From Streptomyces sp. G-G2 (GTDB lineage Bacteria > Actinomycetota > Actinomycetes > Streptomycetales > Streptomycetaceae), in NCBI RefSeq assembly GCF_030063135.1, contig NZ_JASISO010000007.1:159332-223331 (forward strand): DNA of 64,000 nucleotides, written 5' to 3'. Both the position numbers and the translations under genes were made by a program. Positions 6,363 through 13,790 of the stretch are shown piece after piece. The notes below the pieces were generated by a model that worked only from the letters and a program-made list of their open reading frames with translations, was not told the DNA's origin and searched no databases. Position 1 is the first letter of the stretch. Each line of letters begins with the position of its first letter.

Positions 6363-8138
6363 TTAGGCGGCGGCTTCGTCGTCGCTGGCCGGTTCGTCGC
6401 CTTCCTCGGCCTCCGGCTCGCTCGCCTCCTCGTCGGTGCCGGGCTCCTGCTCGGTCTCCGGCTCACTGCCCGACGTGATCGCGGCGCGGGCCTTCTTCTT
6501 CGACGGGTCGTAAGGCTCCTCGTCCACGACCGACTGCTCAATGGGCGTGAGCGGGTACCCGAGGGACGCGAGCACCTGGAACCACCGACCGGTGGGCTTC
6601 CGCGTCCACGGGGCGTGCTGGCTGTCCGTCCGCCACGCCGACCGGTTCGCGCACTTCTCCCGGACGGCCGCGATGGCGGCGAACTGGAGCTGAGGGGCCC
6701 GGCGCGGGTCCTTGGCGACGTGCCCGGCGAAACTGCCCCGATCCTTGGCCTGCTCGGTGTTCAGGCCCAGGAATCCGGCCAGGATCTCGGTGGTGCCCTC
6801 CTTGTTCAGATCGTCGGAGATTCCCCAACTGCCGTTCAAAAGAGCGTTATTGACGTGACCGATCAGGGTGTTGGTGGTGTTCTTCGGGAGGTTCCGCCGC
6901 TTGATCAGGTCCGTGATCCACTTCCGGCGCAGGGCCTCGGCCGCGTCCCAATCGATGTTCCCCTTCTTGACGGCGGCGCGGGCGGCGCGCTCGGCCTCCT
7001 TGTCGGCGGCGGTCATCGTGCCGCCGCTGGCGCTGGCCCCCTCGGGCACCGTGTGCCCGTACAGACCGGGGGCGGAGCAGTAAGGCTCGTACCGGTCCCC
7101 CCGCCGCTCATCGAACACCCACACAAGCCCCTTGCACTCGGCGTGCTCCTCGGTGCTGATGCCGCGCAGTCGCCACACGGGCGTGGCCCGCTCGGACAGC
7201 TCCTCGGCGTCCCTGATCTTGTGCCCGGCCGTCTCCAGCTCCGCGCGGTGCGCCTCCGCCTTGACCCGCTTGTCGCGCTTGGTCCGCTCGATAGCGATGG
7301 CCCAGTCAACGTCTCCCTCGTCGGCGTCATCCTCGGCGGCGGCCTCGGTGATCGCGGCGAGTGCTTCGGCGTCGTCGGCGAACTCCGAGAGCGCGGCCAG
7401 GTGCTCGAAAGTCCACTCGTAGCTGCCCGCGCCGCTGACGGCGGCGCTCAACTTCTCGTCAGACCTGACCTTGACCAGCGTCTTGACGTCCTTCTGCCGA
7501 ACACCTGCGGCCTTGGCGATGCGGCCGACCTGTGCGCCCGCCTCGGCGGCGCTGAACATGGCCTGGTTCATCTCGGACGGGCTGAGGCTCTTACGGTGCT
7601 GGGCGGTCGTGATCATGTCGAGGAACTGCCCGGCCGCGTCGCGGTCGTCGTCCTCCCACTCGTACGGCAGGTGGGTGAGACCCGCGTCCGTCGCTGCGTG
7701 GTAGCGGCGGTTTCCGTCGTTGACCTGGAGGACTCCGCCGTCGAGCCGCTGGATCTTGACGGGGATGCGGCACCCCTCGGCGCGGAGCGATTCCACGAAC
7801 GGCGCGTTCAGGTCGAGGTCTTCGCGGGCGTTCTTCGGGTGCGGGGTGAGCGCGTCGATCCGGATGACGGGGCGGGGGGTGACCGGCACGGTCTCCAGCC
7901 CTGCGGCGACGGCGGCGGCCAGTCGCTGGAACCCGTCGATGATCTGCGGCACGTCGCCGTGGGTGCGGACGACGTACAGCGGCTCCACGACGCCGTTGTC
8001 CTTCACGTCGGCCAGCAGTTCAGCCGGGGCCTCGATGTCGCGGACGTTGCCGGGGTGCGCGGCAAGTTCGGCGACCGTGAGGGTCGGCCACGGGGCAGGG
8101 GCAGCCTGGACGCCGGCCTGGGTCTTGGTGTTCGTCAT
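6363..8138 (-). CDS. Protein with two ParB/Srx-type N-terminal modules (591 aa)
   Basis: First gene after promoter copy D; ATG 8138 with AAGGA upstream. Two tandem ParB-type modules are visible. Module 1 spans about residues 18-86 (AELAAHPGNVRD, then IIDGFQRLAAAVAAGL). Module 2 spans about 90-160 (ALTPHPKNARED, then VNDGNRRYHAATDAGL), with DGNRR in place of the usual GERRW/GEHRR box. Residues about 190-235 read as a helix-turn-helix (SPSEMNQAMFSAAEAGAQVG, IAKAAGVRQKDVKTLV). A charged helical region follows; the last ~45 residues are an acidic Glu/Asp/Ala tail. Canonical ParB has one such module and a ParA partner; no ParA gene is next to it. Likely a DNA-binding, possibly CTP-dependent, partition or regulatory protein of the element. 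Confidence 0.75.
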   Translation of the reverse strand: MTNTKTQAGVQAAPAPWPTLTVAELAAHPGNVRDIEAPAELLADVKDNGVVEPLYVVRTHGDVPQIIDGFQRLAAAVAAGLETVPVTPRPVIRIDALTPHPKNAREDLDLNAPFVESLRAEGCRIPVKIQRLDGGVLQVNDGNRRYHAATDAGLTHLPYEWEDDDRDAAGQFLDMITTAQHRKSLSPSEMNQAMFSAAEAGAQVGRIAKAAGVRQKDVKTLVKVRSDEKLSAAVSGAGSYEWTFEHLAALSEFADDAEALAAITEAAAEDDADEGDVDWAIAIERTKRDKRVKAEAHRAELETAGHKIRDAEELSERATPVWRLRGISTEEHAECKGLVWVFDERRGDRYEPYCSAPGLYGHTVPEGASASGGTMTAADKEAERAARAAVKKGNIDWDAAEALRRKWITDLIKRRNLPKNTTNTLIGHVNNALLNGSWGISDDLNKEGTTEILAGFLGLNTEQAKDRGSFAGHVAKDPRRAPQLQFAAIAAVREKCANRSAWRTDSQHAPWTRKPTGRWFQVLASLGYPLTPIEQSVVDEEPYDPSKKKARAAITSGSEPETEQEPGTDEEASEPEAEEGDEPASDDEAAA

Positions 8139-8189
8139 CGGTCCTTCTTCTTCCTGGTGAGAGTTCTTCGGGCCGTTCGGCCCGGTGAC

Positions 8190-8260
8190 GGTGTCGGCCG
8201 GAGGGTTGCCCTCCCCCTTCCGACACCATTAATTAAACCACGTTCTTAAGAGTGGGGCAA
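8190..8260 (-). promoter_or_regulatory. Iterated promoter/leader module, copy D
   Basis: Minus strand: -35 TTGCCC (8255-8260), 17-bp spacer, -10 TTTAAT (8232-8237), leader hairpin GGTGTCGG (8220-8227) / CCGACACC (8190-8197) around GGGGGAGGGCAACCCTCC. A second hairpin CGGGCC/GGCCCG follows at about 8168-8184. The TAA stop of the upstream 154-residue gene (8233-8235) lies in the -10 box. Confidence 0.75.
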
Positions 8261-8697
8261 CCAGGGATGCTGTGATCGCCGTCACTCGCGTGCAGGGCTG
8301 CGGCGGCGCGGATCATCGCGGCGGCCTCGGCGGTGGTTCGCTCGGGCTCGTCCCCCCAGCACCACAGCAGGGTGCGCCGGTAGGCGTCCTCCGCGAGCTT
8401 CAGCTTTCGCCACCGGACGCCGGACACGGGGCGGCCGTTGATGTGGTTGCTGAGCACCACAAGGGAGTCGAACAGGGCGCGTTGGAAGACGTGCCACGGC
8501 TCACCGCGTACGGACCAGCGGGGCCGGGCGGAGCGTACGCCGCGCTCCCACGCGTGCAGCACGGTGCACGGGGCGGTGTCGCCCATTCGGCCGGGCTGCC
8601 AGAGGTGGTCACCCTGGTAGAGCCCGACGCGTTCGATGTGTTCGGCGGCGGCCGTGAGGATGCGGGCGGGGGTGGCGTGCGGCTTCCGGGACGGCAT
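8233..8697 (-). CDS. Hypothetical protein, possibly DUF6197-like (154 aa)
   Basis: Third gene of the DUF2786 operon, 29 bp after the 80-residue gene. ATG 8697 with CAGGAGG upstream; a longer in-frame reading to 9258 is only antisense run-on through neighbouring genes. It starts MPSRKPHATPARILTAAAEH, followed by IERVGLYQGDHLW and APCTVLHAWERGV, a layout (helix, short loop, Cys-containing helix) that recalls small actinobacterial DUF6197 proteins; that identity is tentative. Trp-rich (seven or more Trp). The last residues CPTLKNVV are encoded by promoter copy D. Function unknown. Confidence 0.6.
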   Translation of the reverse strand: MPSRKPHATPARILTAAAEHIERVGLYQGDHLWQPGRMGDTAPCTVLHAWERGVRSARPRWSVRGEPWHVFQRALFDSLVVLSNHINGRPVSGVRWRKLKLAEDAYRRTLLWCWGDEPERTTAEAAAMIRAAAALHASDGDHSIPGCPTLKNVV

Positions 8698-8726
8698 CGT
8701 GTCCTCCTGGCGGTGGTCGGTGGTGG

Positions 8727-8969
8727 TCAAGTGGTGGCGTGCTGGGTGGACTTGGCCGTGATGGTGCACTCGACGCAGTGACACGGCGTCTGCCACTGCC
8801 ACCCGGCCGCGCAGATGATCGAGTAGGCGAGGGCGGCGGCTTCGCTGATCCGGCCGGTGCCGGGCTCCTTCGGCGTCGCGGCGGCCCACGTGTAGGGGAA
8901 GCTGTAGGTCTGGAAGTAGTGGCGGCCGTTCTCGTCGACCTTGTGGAATCGGGCCCATTCCATGTACAT
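8727..8969 (-). CDS. Small hypothetical protein (80 aa)
   Basis: ATG 8969 with CGAGGAG 7-8 nt upstream; 68 bp after the DUF2786 gene and 29 bp before the 154-residue gene, so co-transcribed. Aromatic-rich N-terminus (MYMEWARFHKVDENGRHYF, TYSFPYTWAAATP). A C-x9-C-x-x-C-like cluster (IICAAGWQWQTPCHCVEC) near residues 52-69 contains four Cys and one His and could coordinate a metal ion. No membrane segment. Family not recognised. Confidence 0.55.
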   Translation of the reverse strand: MYMEWARFHKVDENGRHYFQTYSFPYTWAAATPKEPGTGRISEAAALAYSIICAAGWQWQTPCHCVECTITAKSTQHATT

Positions 8970-9037
8970 GCGTGGCTCCTCGACGCTTCGAGCGGGGGGC
9001 CGGGGCGGCGGGCTGCCGCCCCGGCCGGGATGGGCGG

Positions 9038-9775
9038 TCAGGCTGCGAGCGCTCCGGCGGTCTGGGCACCGATGCGGCGGGTGCCTCCGATGTCGGCGCG
9101 GTTGCCTGCGGCGGCCCCGTCGCCGTACCCACTGCCGCTGTACGAGCCGCGCGAAGTCCGGACGTGCGGGTGCTCCTTGTGGTAGGCGGCCTCCACCATC
9201 GCGTCGCGGTCGGCCAGCACGAGTTCACCGCTGCGGCCCGTGGCCGACGTCTCACCACTGGCGGCGGCGCGGGCTGCCTGCTCGATCGCCTTGAGCCGTT
9301 CTATGACGCGCTCGATGAACCCGATGGTCCACGAGTTGCGCCAGGCTCGCGCACTCCGGACGCCGTACGGGACAACCTGCGCGTTGAGCCCGCCGAGCAT
9401 CTGAATCAAGAGAGAGGTGTAAAGGACCTCGGCGCGCTGGATGTCGGACTCGTGGCCGACGATGTGAACCCGGCGCACGTTTCCCCGCACACCCATGTGC
9501 ACGGCCTTGCAGCCGACGTTCTGAGCGATGAAGCAGATGAGGCGGACGCGGGACATGGACCACGGGTTGGGGAGGTCGACGTACTTCGCGGTGACCGCGT
9601 CCCGCGACGGCTGCCCGTCGCTCAGCATGGCCTCTTCGACGCCGTACTTCGCCATCATCTCGAACGCCCTCTTCCGGGCAAGATCGGCCTCAGACTCGGG
9701 CGTACGGGGGTCCTCCGCCGTAGCGAGCAGAGCGCGGATGGTGTCGAGCTTTCCCGGGGCCTTCGTGGTGCTCAC
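9038..9775 (-). CDS. DUF2786 domain protein (245 aa)
   Basis: GTG 9775 with CAGGAGAACGAAC upstream, directly behind promoter copy E. The frame stays open well upstream, but only because it runs through the repeat; this GTG carries the ribosome site and follows the module's conserved CTCTCACC end. The N-terminus (TIRALLATAEDP...ARKRAFEMMAKYGV) matches the DUF2786 pattern: a helix with L-L-x-x-A, a proline-rich turn, then a second helix ending in K-Y-G. The domain is common in actinobacterial mobile elements and phages; its function is unknown. The rest is mixed alpha/beta (HIVGHESDIQRAEVLYTSLL), ending Gly/Ala-rich. First gene of a three-gene operon. Confidence 0.75.
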   Translation of the reverse strand: MSTTKAPGKLDTIRALLATAEDPRTPESEADLARKRAFEMMAKYGVEEAMLSDGQPSRDAVTAKYVDLPNPWSMSRVRLICFIAQNVGCKAVHMGVRGNVRRVHIVGHESDIQRAEVLYTSLLIQMLGGLNAQVVPYGVRSARAWRNSWTIGFIERVIERLKAIEQAARAAASGETSATGRSGELVLADRDAMVEAAYHKEHPHVRTSRGSYSGSGYGDGAAAGNRADIGGTRRIGAQTAGALAA

Positions 9776-9830
9776 GTTCGTTCTCCTGGTGAGAGAGGTT
9801 GTCGGCGGCCGGTCGGCCTGCCGTGTGCCG

Positions 9831-9892
9831 GTCGGGGGTTGCCCTCCCCTTCCGACATCACTAATTAAACCACGTTCTAGGGATTGGGTCAA
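9831..9892 (-). promoter_or_regulatory. Iterated promoter/leader module, copy E
   Basis: Minus strand: -35 TTGACC (9887-9892), 17-bp spacer, -10 TTTAAT (9864-9869), leader hairpin GTCGG (9852-9856) / CCGAC (9831-9835). Almost identical to copy B because both lie in the 459-bp repeat. It drives the DUF2786 operon. Confidence 0.75.
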
Positions 9893-9973
9893 CCCGGACA
9901 CAGGCCCTGACCTGCCCTTTTCCCGTTCCGCCGACCCGCACCCGCTCGGCCGGGCCCGGCCACAACGGGCCTG

Positions 9974-10129
9974 GGCGGGGTTCCCTCCTCGGTCGGACAG
10001 CTCCGCCGTATCAGGGTTCCGGGCGCGGTGTCCTGGCTCGCGTAGCGACCGCGCAGCGGCTCGGCCTGGACGCCGCGCCCGGGTTCCTGATACGCCCCCT
10101 GGGTGTCCGGCCGAGGAGGGAACCCCGCC
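9974..10129. repeat. Long imperfect palindrome inside direct repeat copy 2
   Basis: Arms 9974-10033 and 10068-10129 around a loop of about 34 nt, with the same sequence as the palindrome at 1773-1928. It stands about 80 bp upstream of promoter copy E and about 190 bp before the first plus-strand gene. Confidence 0.8.
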
Positions 10130-10315
10130 TTCACCACCCGCACCACAACGCTCCCGCACCCGACCGACCAGCCCCCACCCCCTCCGAGGAGGACCCGCCG
10201 GAGGCAGCCTTTCGCTCTGGCCGGCACCCAACCAACCCGTGGTTCGAGATGTCCGCGGACCTGTGCCTACGGTGCGCGCGACGAGCACTGATTTCGAACA
10301 GGACTGGGGGCACGG

Positions 10316-10765
10316 GTGAGCACCACTTCGGCAGGACCGGTGAGCGCGGCGGACTTGCGGCGACGGGTTCGCGCTGCTGAAGCGCTGAAGGCGAAGACGC
10401 GGGAGATGGCAGCTACGAACGCGCTGAGCGCGCGTGAGGCCGCGGTGAACGCAGCCAAGGCGAAGGAGGAGGCCGACGCCACGGCTCGGGAAGCTACTGC
10501 TGTAGTTCTGCGGCTGTTCGGCAACGATGCCGAGTTGGTCTCGGAACTGCTGGGCGTGCCGGCGGAGGAGCTGGAACGCGAGGCGAAGCCTGTTACCGCG
10601 GCTCGTGCGAAGGAGATCATCGAATCGCTGCGGGCCCGTGCCGAGCGCCCCCGCCCCACCCGGGCCCGGAAGCCTCGGGCCGATGCGGCGGAAGCGGCTT
10701 CTTCGGCCTCGGGCATCCCGGCCCCGGTCGGCACAGCGGACGGTAGCCGGGCTGATGCCTCCTGA
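10316..10765 (+). CDS. Helical hypothetical protein (149 aa)
   Basis: GTG 10316 preceded by a G-rich ribosome site (CTGGGGGCACGG). Nearly all-helical, Ala/Glu/Lys/Arg-rich: residues about 12-65 form a long amphipathic helix (AADLRRRVRAAEALKAKTRE onward), then a motif LFGNDAELVSELLGVPAEEL resembling a small helix-turn-helix, then a basic Pro/Arg tail. It overlaps the HNH gene by 11 bp, so the two are translationally coupled. It may be a DNA-binding accessory or antitoxin-like protein; neither is proven. No similar gene is seen elsewhere in the window. Confidence 0.6.
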   Translation: MSTTSAGPVSAADLRRRVRAAEALKAKTREMAATNALSAREAAVNAAKAKEEADATAREATAVVLRLFGNDAELVSELLGVPAEELEREAKPVTAARAKEIIESLRARAERPRPTRARKPRADAAEAASSASGIPAPVGTADGSRADAS

Positions 10766-11390
10766 GAACGACCTCGGGCCCGGACTCTTCCCGCTCGCGG
10801 CGGTGAACGAGTCCGGGCCCGTTCACGTTGATGAGCAACTTGCCCTCATCGGTGAGCCAACGCCCGTGCGCATACCGGCTGTTGAGTGGTCGGTCTGGCT
10901 TGCCAACGAGTCCGTTCAAGCCCGGTACTGGGCAAAGGTCTACCGAACAAGGTCAACCGAGGACTGCTGGTTCTTCTTCGGCGGGATCTCAAGCACCGGC
11001 CACGCCAGCTTCAGGGCCGCCTCGCGGCCGGGCAGGACGCGACGCGGCACGGTGCCGGGCCACCTCTACGGGTACCAGCTCGCGCACGGTGTCATCCCTC
11101 GACTCGGCTGGGGAACCGACAGCCCGACCGTCTGCCACACCTGTGACAACCACTCCTGTCAGCAGCCGACTCACCTGCGGATGGGCACGGCGGCGGAGAA
11201 CCGAGCCGAATGGCTGGCCCGCCGCAGAGACCCGGGAAGTCCCCTCGCCGACCTTCGCGGCCCGGCCGGACGCTCCCGTGCCATTGGTGCCGCTATCCGG
11301 GCCGGCAAGAACGGTGGGGAGTCCAAGGCAGAGATCGCGGCACGCGTCCGTGTAGCGGTTGCGGCGGGCCGCCCCCTCAGCCTCTGGTGA
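10755..11390 (+). CDS. HNH endonuclease (211 aa)
   Basis: ATG 10755 overlaps the preceding gene's end; longer upstream starts would lie wholly inside that gene. The HNH core is clear: C127-H128-x-C130-D131-N132-x2-C135-x4-H140, followed by LRMGTAAENRAEW, the usual helix with the E-N pair. Upstream, GHLYGYQLAHGVIP matches the strand-helix element seen in many phage and element-borne HNH proteins. The family makes metal-dependent DNA breaks (homing, packaging, defence or nicking). A role in the element's own DNA processing or in defence cannot be told from sequence. Confidence 0.8.
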   Translation: MPPENDLGPGLFPLAAVNESGPVHVDEQLALIGEPTPVRIPAVEWSVWLANESVQARYWAKVYRTRSTEDCWFFFGGISSTGHASFRAASRPGRTRRGTVPGHLYGYQLAHGVIPRLGWGTDSPTVCHTCDNHSCQQPTHLRMGTAAENRAEWLARRRDPGSPLADLRGPAGRSRAIGAAIRAGKNGGESKAEIAARVRVAVAAGRPLSLW

Positions 11391-11430
11391 CGACCGACCG
11401 CCACCAGACCGATCCACCTTGGGAGAGAAC

Positions 11431-11751
11431 GTGACACCCGCTGGACCGCACCGCGCCCTCGTGTACGTACTGAACGGGCGCTGGCGCCTGATCGTGGCAC
11501 CGCTTGCCTCTGAGGAACGGGAGGTCCGTGTCGAGGACCCCGACCCTGTGCGGCAACTCGTCGTCCGTGATCTGGGGCCGGCGGACTCGGGCTTCGCCCC
11601 CGCGTCGTTCGGACATCGCCTGATCGAGAACGGGTTCATCATCGACCCGTCCGAACGGGCCAAGCCGGGCACCGTCAACGGCTGGTCGCGGACCGACGAC
11701 CCCGACCGGTGGCAGACGGTCTGCTACCCGACCTCGGAAGCCGTGGGCTGA
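11431..11751 (+). CDS. Hypothetical protein (106 aa)
   Basis: GTG 11431 with GGGAGAG six nt upstream; 40 bp after the HNH gene in the same direction. It has repeated beta-strand patterns ([39 protein letters not shown]) and ends with WSRTDDPDRWQTVCYPTSE. Single Cys, no signal or membrane segment. Family not recognised. It ends 29 bp before a perfect bidirectional terminator. Confidence 0.6.
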   Translation: MTPAGPHRALVYVLNGRWRLIVAPLASEEREVRVEDPDPVRQLVVRDLGPADSGFAPASFGHRLIENGFIIDPSERAKPGTVNGWSRTDDPDRWQTVCYPTSEAVG

Positions 11752-11780
11752 AGCCACGGACGGTTTCGCGCTGCGGAGCA

Positions 11781-11828
11781 CACGCAAATTCGGCCCGCTC
11801 CTCGCGAGGAGCGGGCCGAATTTGCGTG
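11781..11828. terminator. Bidirectional terminator, perfect 24-bp inverted repeat
   Basis: Arms 11781-11804 and 11805-11828 are perfectly complementary (CACGCAAATTCGGCCCGCTC...), with the AT-rich CGCAAATT base acting as A- and T-tracts on both strands. It sits between the convergent 106-residue gene and the integrase gene. Confidence 0.85.
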
Positions 11829-11870
11829 ATGAAGGACATACTCCTTCGAGTGACCGGATGGAGCTCTGGG

Positions 11871-13736
11871 CTACGCCTGCGCGCTCGTGAGGTCGGCGTC
11901 CGGATGCTTGGCGCACACCTCCAGGGCCTCCACCCGGGCCTGCTCAAAGGCCCGGGACACGGCAGACTTGTTGATTCCCCGTGCGTGCGCCTCCGTGTTG
12001 CCCTGGGGGCGGAACTCGGTCCGGAACTCGGCGGCCCGCGTGGTGAAGCCGTCGTGCTCGAACTCCCACGCCCACCGGCTACTCACCGGAAGCGGCTCGT
12101 ACGTCAGGGTGCCGTCGGCCTCGTACGAGGCCAAGGCGTAGTGCACGAACTGCCGCTCCGGCATCCGGGACCAGACGGAGCCGCCGCCGGTCCATCGCTC
12201 ACGCTCCTCTGGGCCGAGGGCTCCGCGGCGGGCGATCCGCTCCTCTGGCCAACCGTCTGCCCGCATAGTCGCGATCTCTTCCTCGTGGTCGTCGTTCCAC
12301 TGGTCGGCGACGTCCTGCGCGTGCTCGCGGTCCGCAAATGGCACCTCCCGGCCGCCCAGCGTGATGACGAATACCGGGTCGTTCTCGTGCTCGGCATCGT
12401 CCTGCGGCATGTCGCTGGCGTCCTTCCAGGTTTCCTGGGCCAGTCCGGAGAGCTGGCGAGGGACGTGGGGGAGTCCGTCCGTAGCGGCGGCCAGGCCGGA
12501 GCCTTCCAGGAAGCCGGGCAGCGGAGCGGTGGGGTCCATGGCCCATTCGATGGCGGCCATGACCTCGTCGTCCAAGGCGTCCAGGAGGTGGCCGTACCTG
12601 TCGACGGTGGTGGTGATGGACTCGTGCCCAAGACGTCCTTGGATGGCCGGAAGCGGCACCTTCGCGGCAATCAGCCACGATGCGTGGGAGTGACGGAGGT
12701 CGTGGATGCGCGGTCGCTTGATGAGGCCGTACTTCTCCGCAGCCAGCTCGATCGCGGGCAGCCAGCGCAAGCGCCGGAACGTGCCGGGGTCCCACTTGCC
12801 CCCCTCGGGACCAGTGAATATGAGGGCGTTGGGAGCCAGACCCTTGGCTCGGCGTCGCAGCATCCGATCAAGCTTGTGAGTGATGACGACGGTCCGTCGC
12901 GCCTTACGGGTCTTCGGGGGGCCGAGGATGGACTTACCGTCCTCGTCCTTCTTCCAGGCCCTCTGAACACGGATGGCGGGCCGGCCATTACGCCGCCGAA
13001 GGTCACGGGGCTGAAGTGCCGTTGCCTCGCCCCACCGAAAGCCGGTCTCCGCGATGGCCTCGCCGAGATCCTTGGCATCGTCGCTGAGGCATTCGTAGAT
13101 CCAGGCCCATTCCTCGCGTTCGAGGAAGACCATCTCTTCTTCGTCTTCAGCGCCGTCGAGTCGCGGGAGACGAGTCTTCGCGCACGGATTCGAGGCCCGC
13201 AGCGACGGCTCCGCGTCCACCGCCGACTGAAGGATCGAGAAGAGCAAGCCGTGCTCGTTCTGGATGGTCTTAGGCCGGTACTTCGTTCGAGGCTTCCGGT
13301 CTGGAGGGTCGAGCGGAGCGAGCCGTCCGGCCTCCAGGTCGTTGACCCAGTCCTGCACCATCTCTCGGATGATGGTGCCCTCACCGTCCTCTACGGAGTA
13401 GGGGCCGAACCAGGGCGTCATATTGGCACGTATTCGTGTCTTGTACTTGCTGCGCGTGTCGCCCTGGATGCCGGTCAGACGGTCGACGTAGGCGAGCGCG
13501 AATGCCTCGAACATCGTGTCCGGCCGGCGCTGGTCAGCGATGAACCCCTGCCCTCGCACCCAGCCGGGCGGCCACTGCTGACCGTGCCCGTTCACCAGAT
13601 CCCTGAATCGCTCGGCGGCCTTCTCATCACTGAAGACCTCCGATTCCTGCTTGGCGCTCCGCGCGCCGCCAGCCCTCCACAGCACGGTGAAGCTCGCCGT
13701 TCCGTCCCTTTTAGGACGGGTCTTGATTGATGCCAT
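11871..13736 (-). CDS. Tyrosine site-specific recombinase (integrase, 621 aa)
   Basis: Integrates and excises the element at the adjacent tRNA-Ala gene. Catalytic set visible: R234 (ETGFRWGEATAL), Lys near 275 (GPPKTRKARR), H345-x2-R348 (IHDLRHSHASWL), H371 (LGHESITTT) and Y381 (DRYGHL). Residues about 75-180 form the core-binding domain; the N-terminal 1-45 (SFTVLWRAGG) is the arm-binding-type beta domain. After Tyr381 there are about 240 extra residues, Trp- and acid-rich, well beyond a typical Streptomyces element integrase of ~400-450 aa. ATG 13736 is 103 bp from the tRNA 3' end. Two 11-bp-spaced TGTTGAC repeats lie just upstream. I see no clear excisionase gene. Confidence 0.92.
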   Translation of the reverse strand: MASIKTRPKRDGTASFTVLWRAGGARSAKQESEVFSDEKAAERFRDLVNGHGQQWPPGWVRGQGFIADQRRPDTMFEAFALAYVDRLTGIQGDTRSKYKTRIRANMTPWFGPYSVEDGEGTIIREMVQDWVNDLEAGRLAPLDPPDRKPRTKYRPKTIQNEHGLLFSILQSAVDAEPSLRASNPCAKTRLPRLDGAEDEEEMVFLEREEWAWIYECLSDDAKDLGEAIAETGFRWGEATALQPRDLRRRNGRPAIRVQRAWKKDEDGKSILGPPKTRKARRTVVITHKLDRMLRRRAKGLAPNALIFTGPEGGKWDPGTFRRLRWLPAIELAAEKYGLIKRPRIHDLRHSHASWLIAAKVPLPAIQGRLGHESITTTVDRYGHLLDALDDEVMAAIEWAMDPTAPLPGFLEGSGLAAATDGLPHVPRQLSGLAQETWKDASDMPQDDAEHENDPVFVITLGGREVPFADREHAQDVADQWNDDHEEEIATMRADGWPEERIARRGALGPEERERWTGGGSVWSRMPERQFVHYALASYEADGTLTYEPLPVSSRWAWEFEHDGFTTRAAEFRTEFRPQGNTEAHARGINKSAVSRAFEQARVEALEVCAKHPDADLTSAQA

Positions 13737-13756
13737 GGGGGGACCGTACGACAGGG

Positions 13757-13777
13757 CGGTGTTGACACGGTGTTGAC
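13757..13777. repeat. Tandem 10-bp repeats upstream of the integrase gene
   Basis: CGGTGTTGAC at 13757-13766 and again at 13768-13777, an 11-bp period (about one helical turn), 20-40 bp before the integrase start. Candidates for integrase arm-type sites or a regulator's operator. Confidence 0.5.
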
Positions 13778-13790
13778 GTTATAAACACGG

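Larger units (their letters stand above)
9782..10240. repeat. 459-bp direct repeat, copy 2
   Basis: Second copy of 1581-2039. It separates the minus-strand operons from the divergent plus-strand genes that start at 10316. It carries promoter copy E and a palindrome at 9974-10129. The near-identity of a non-coding repeat implies recent duplication, gene conversion or strong selection. Confidence 0.9.

Noticed and set aside
8698..9258. N-terminal extension of the 154-aa gene giving 341 residues
   Set aside because: It crosses the 80-aa gene and DUF2786 gene in another frame, and ATG 8697 has a strong Shine-Dalgarno.
441..9892. The five repeated modules as a CRISPR or transposon footprint
   Set aside because: Copies are kilobases apart, in one orientation, each exactly upstream of a gene with fixed promoter spacing; regulation explains them better.
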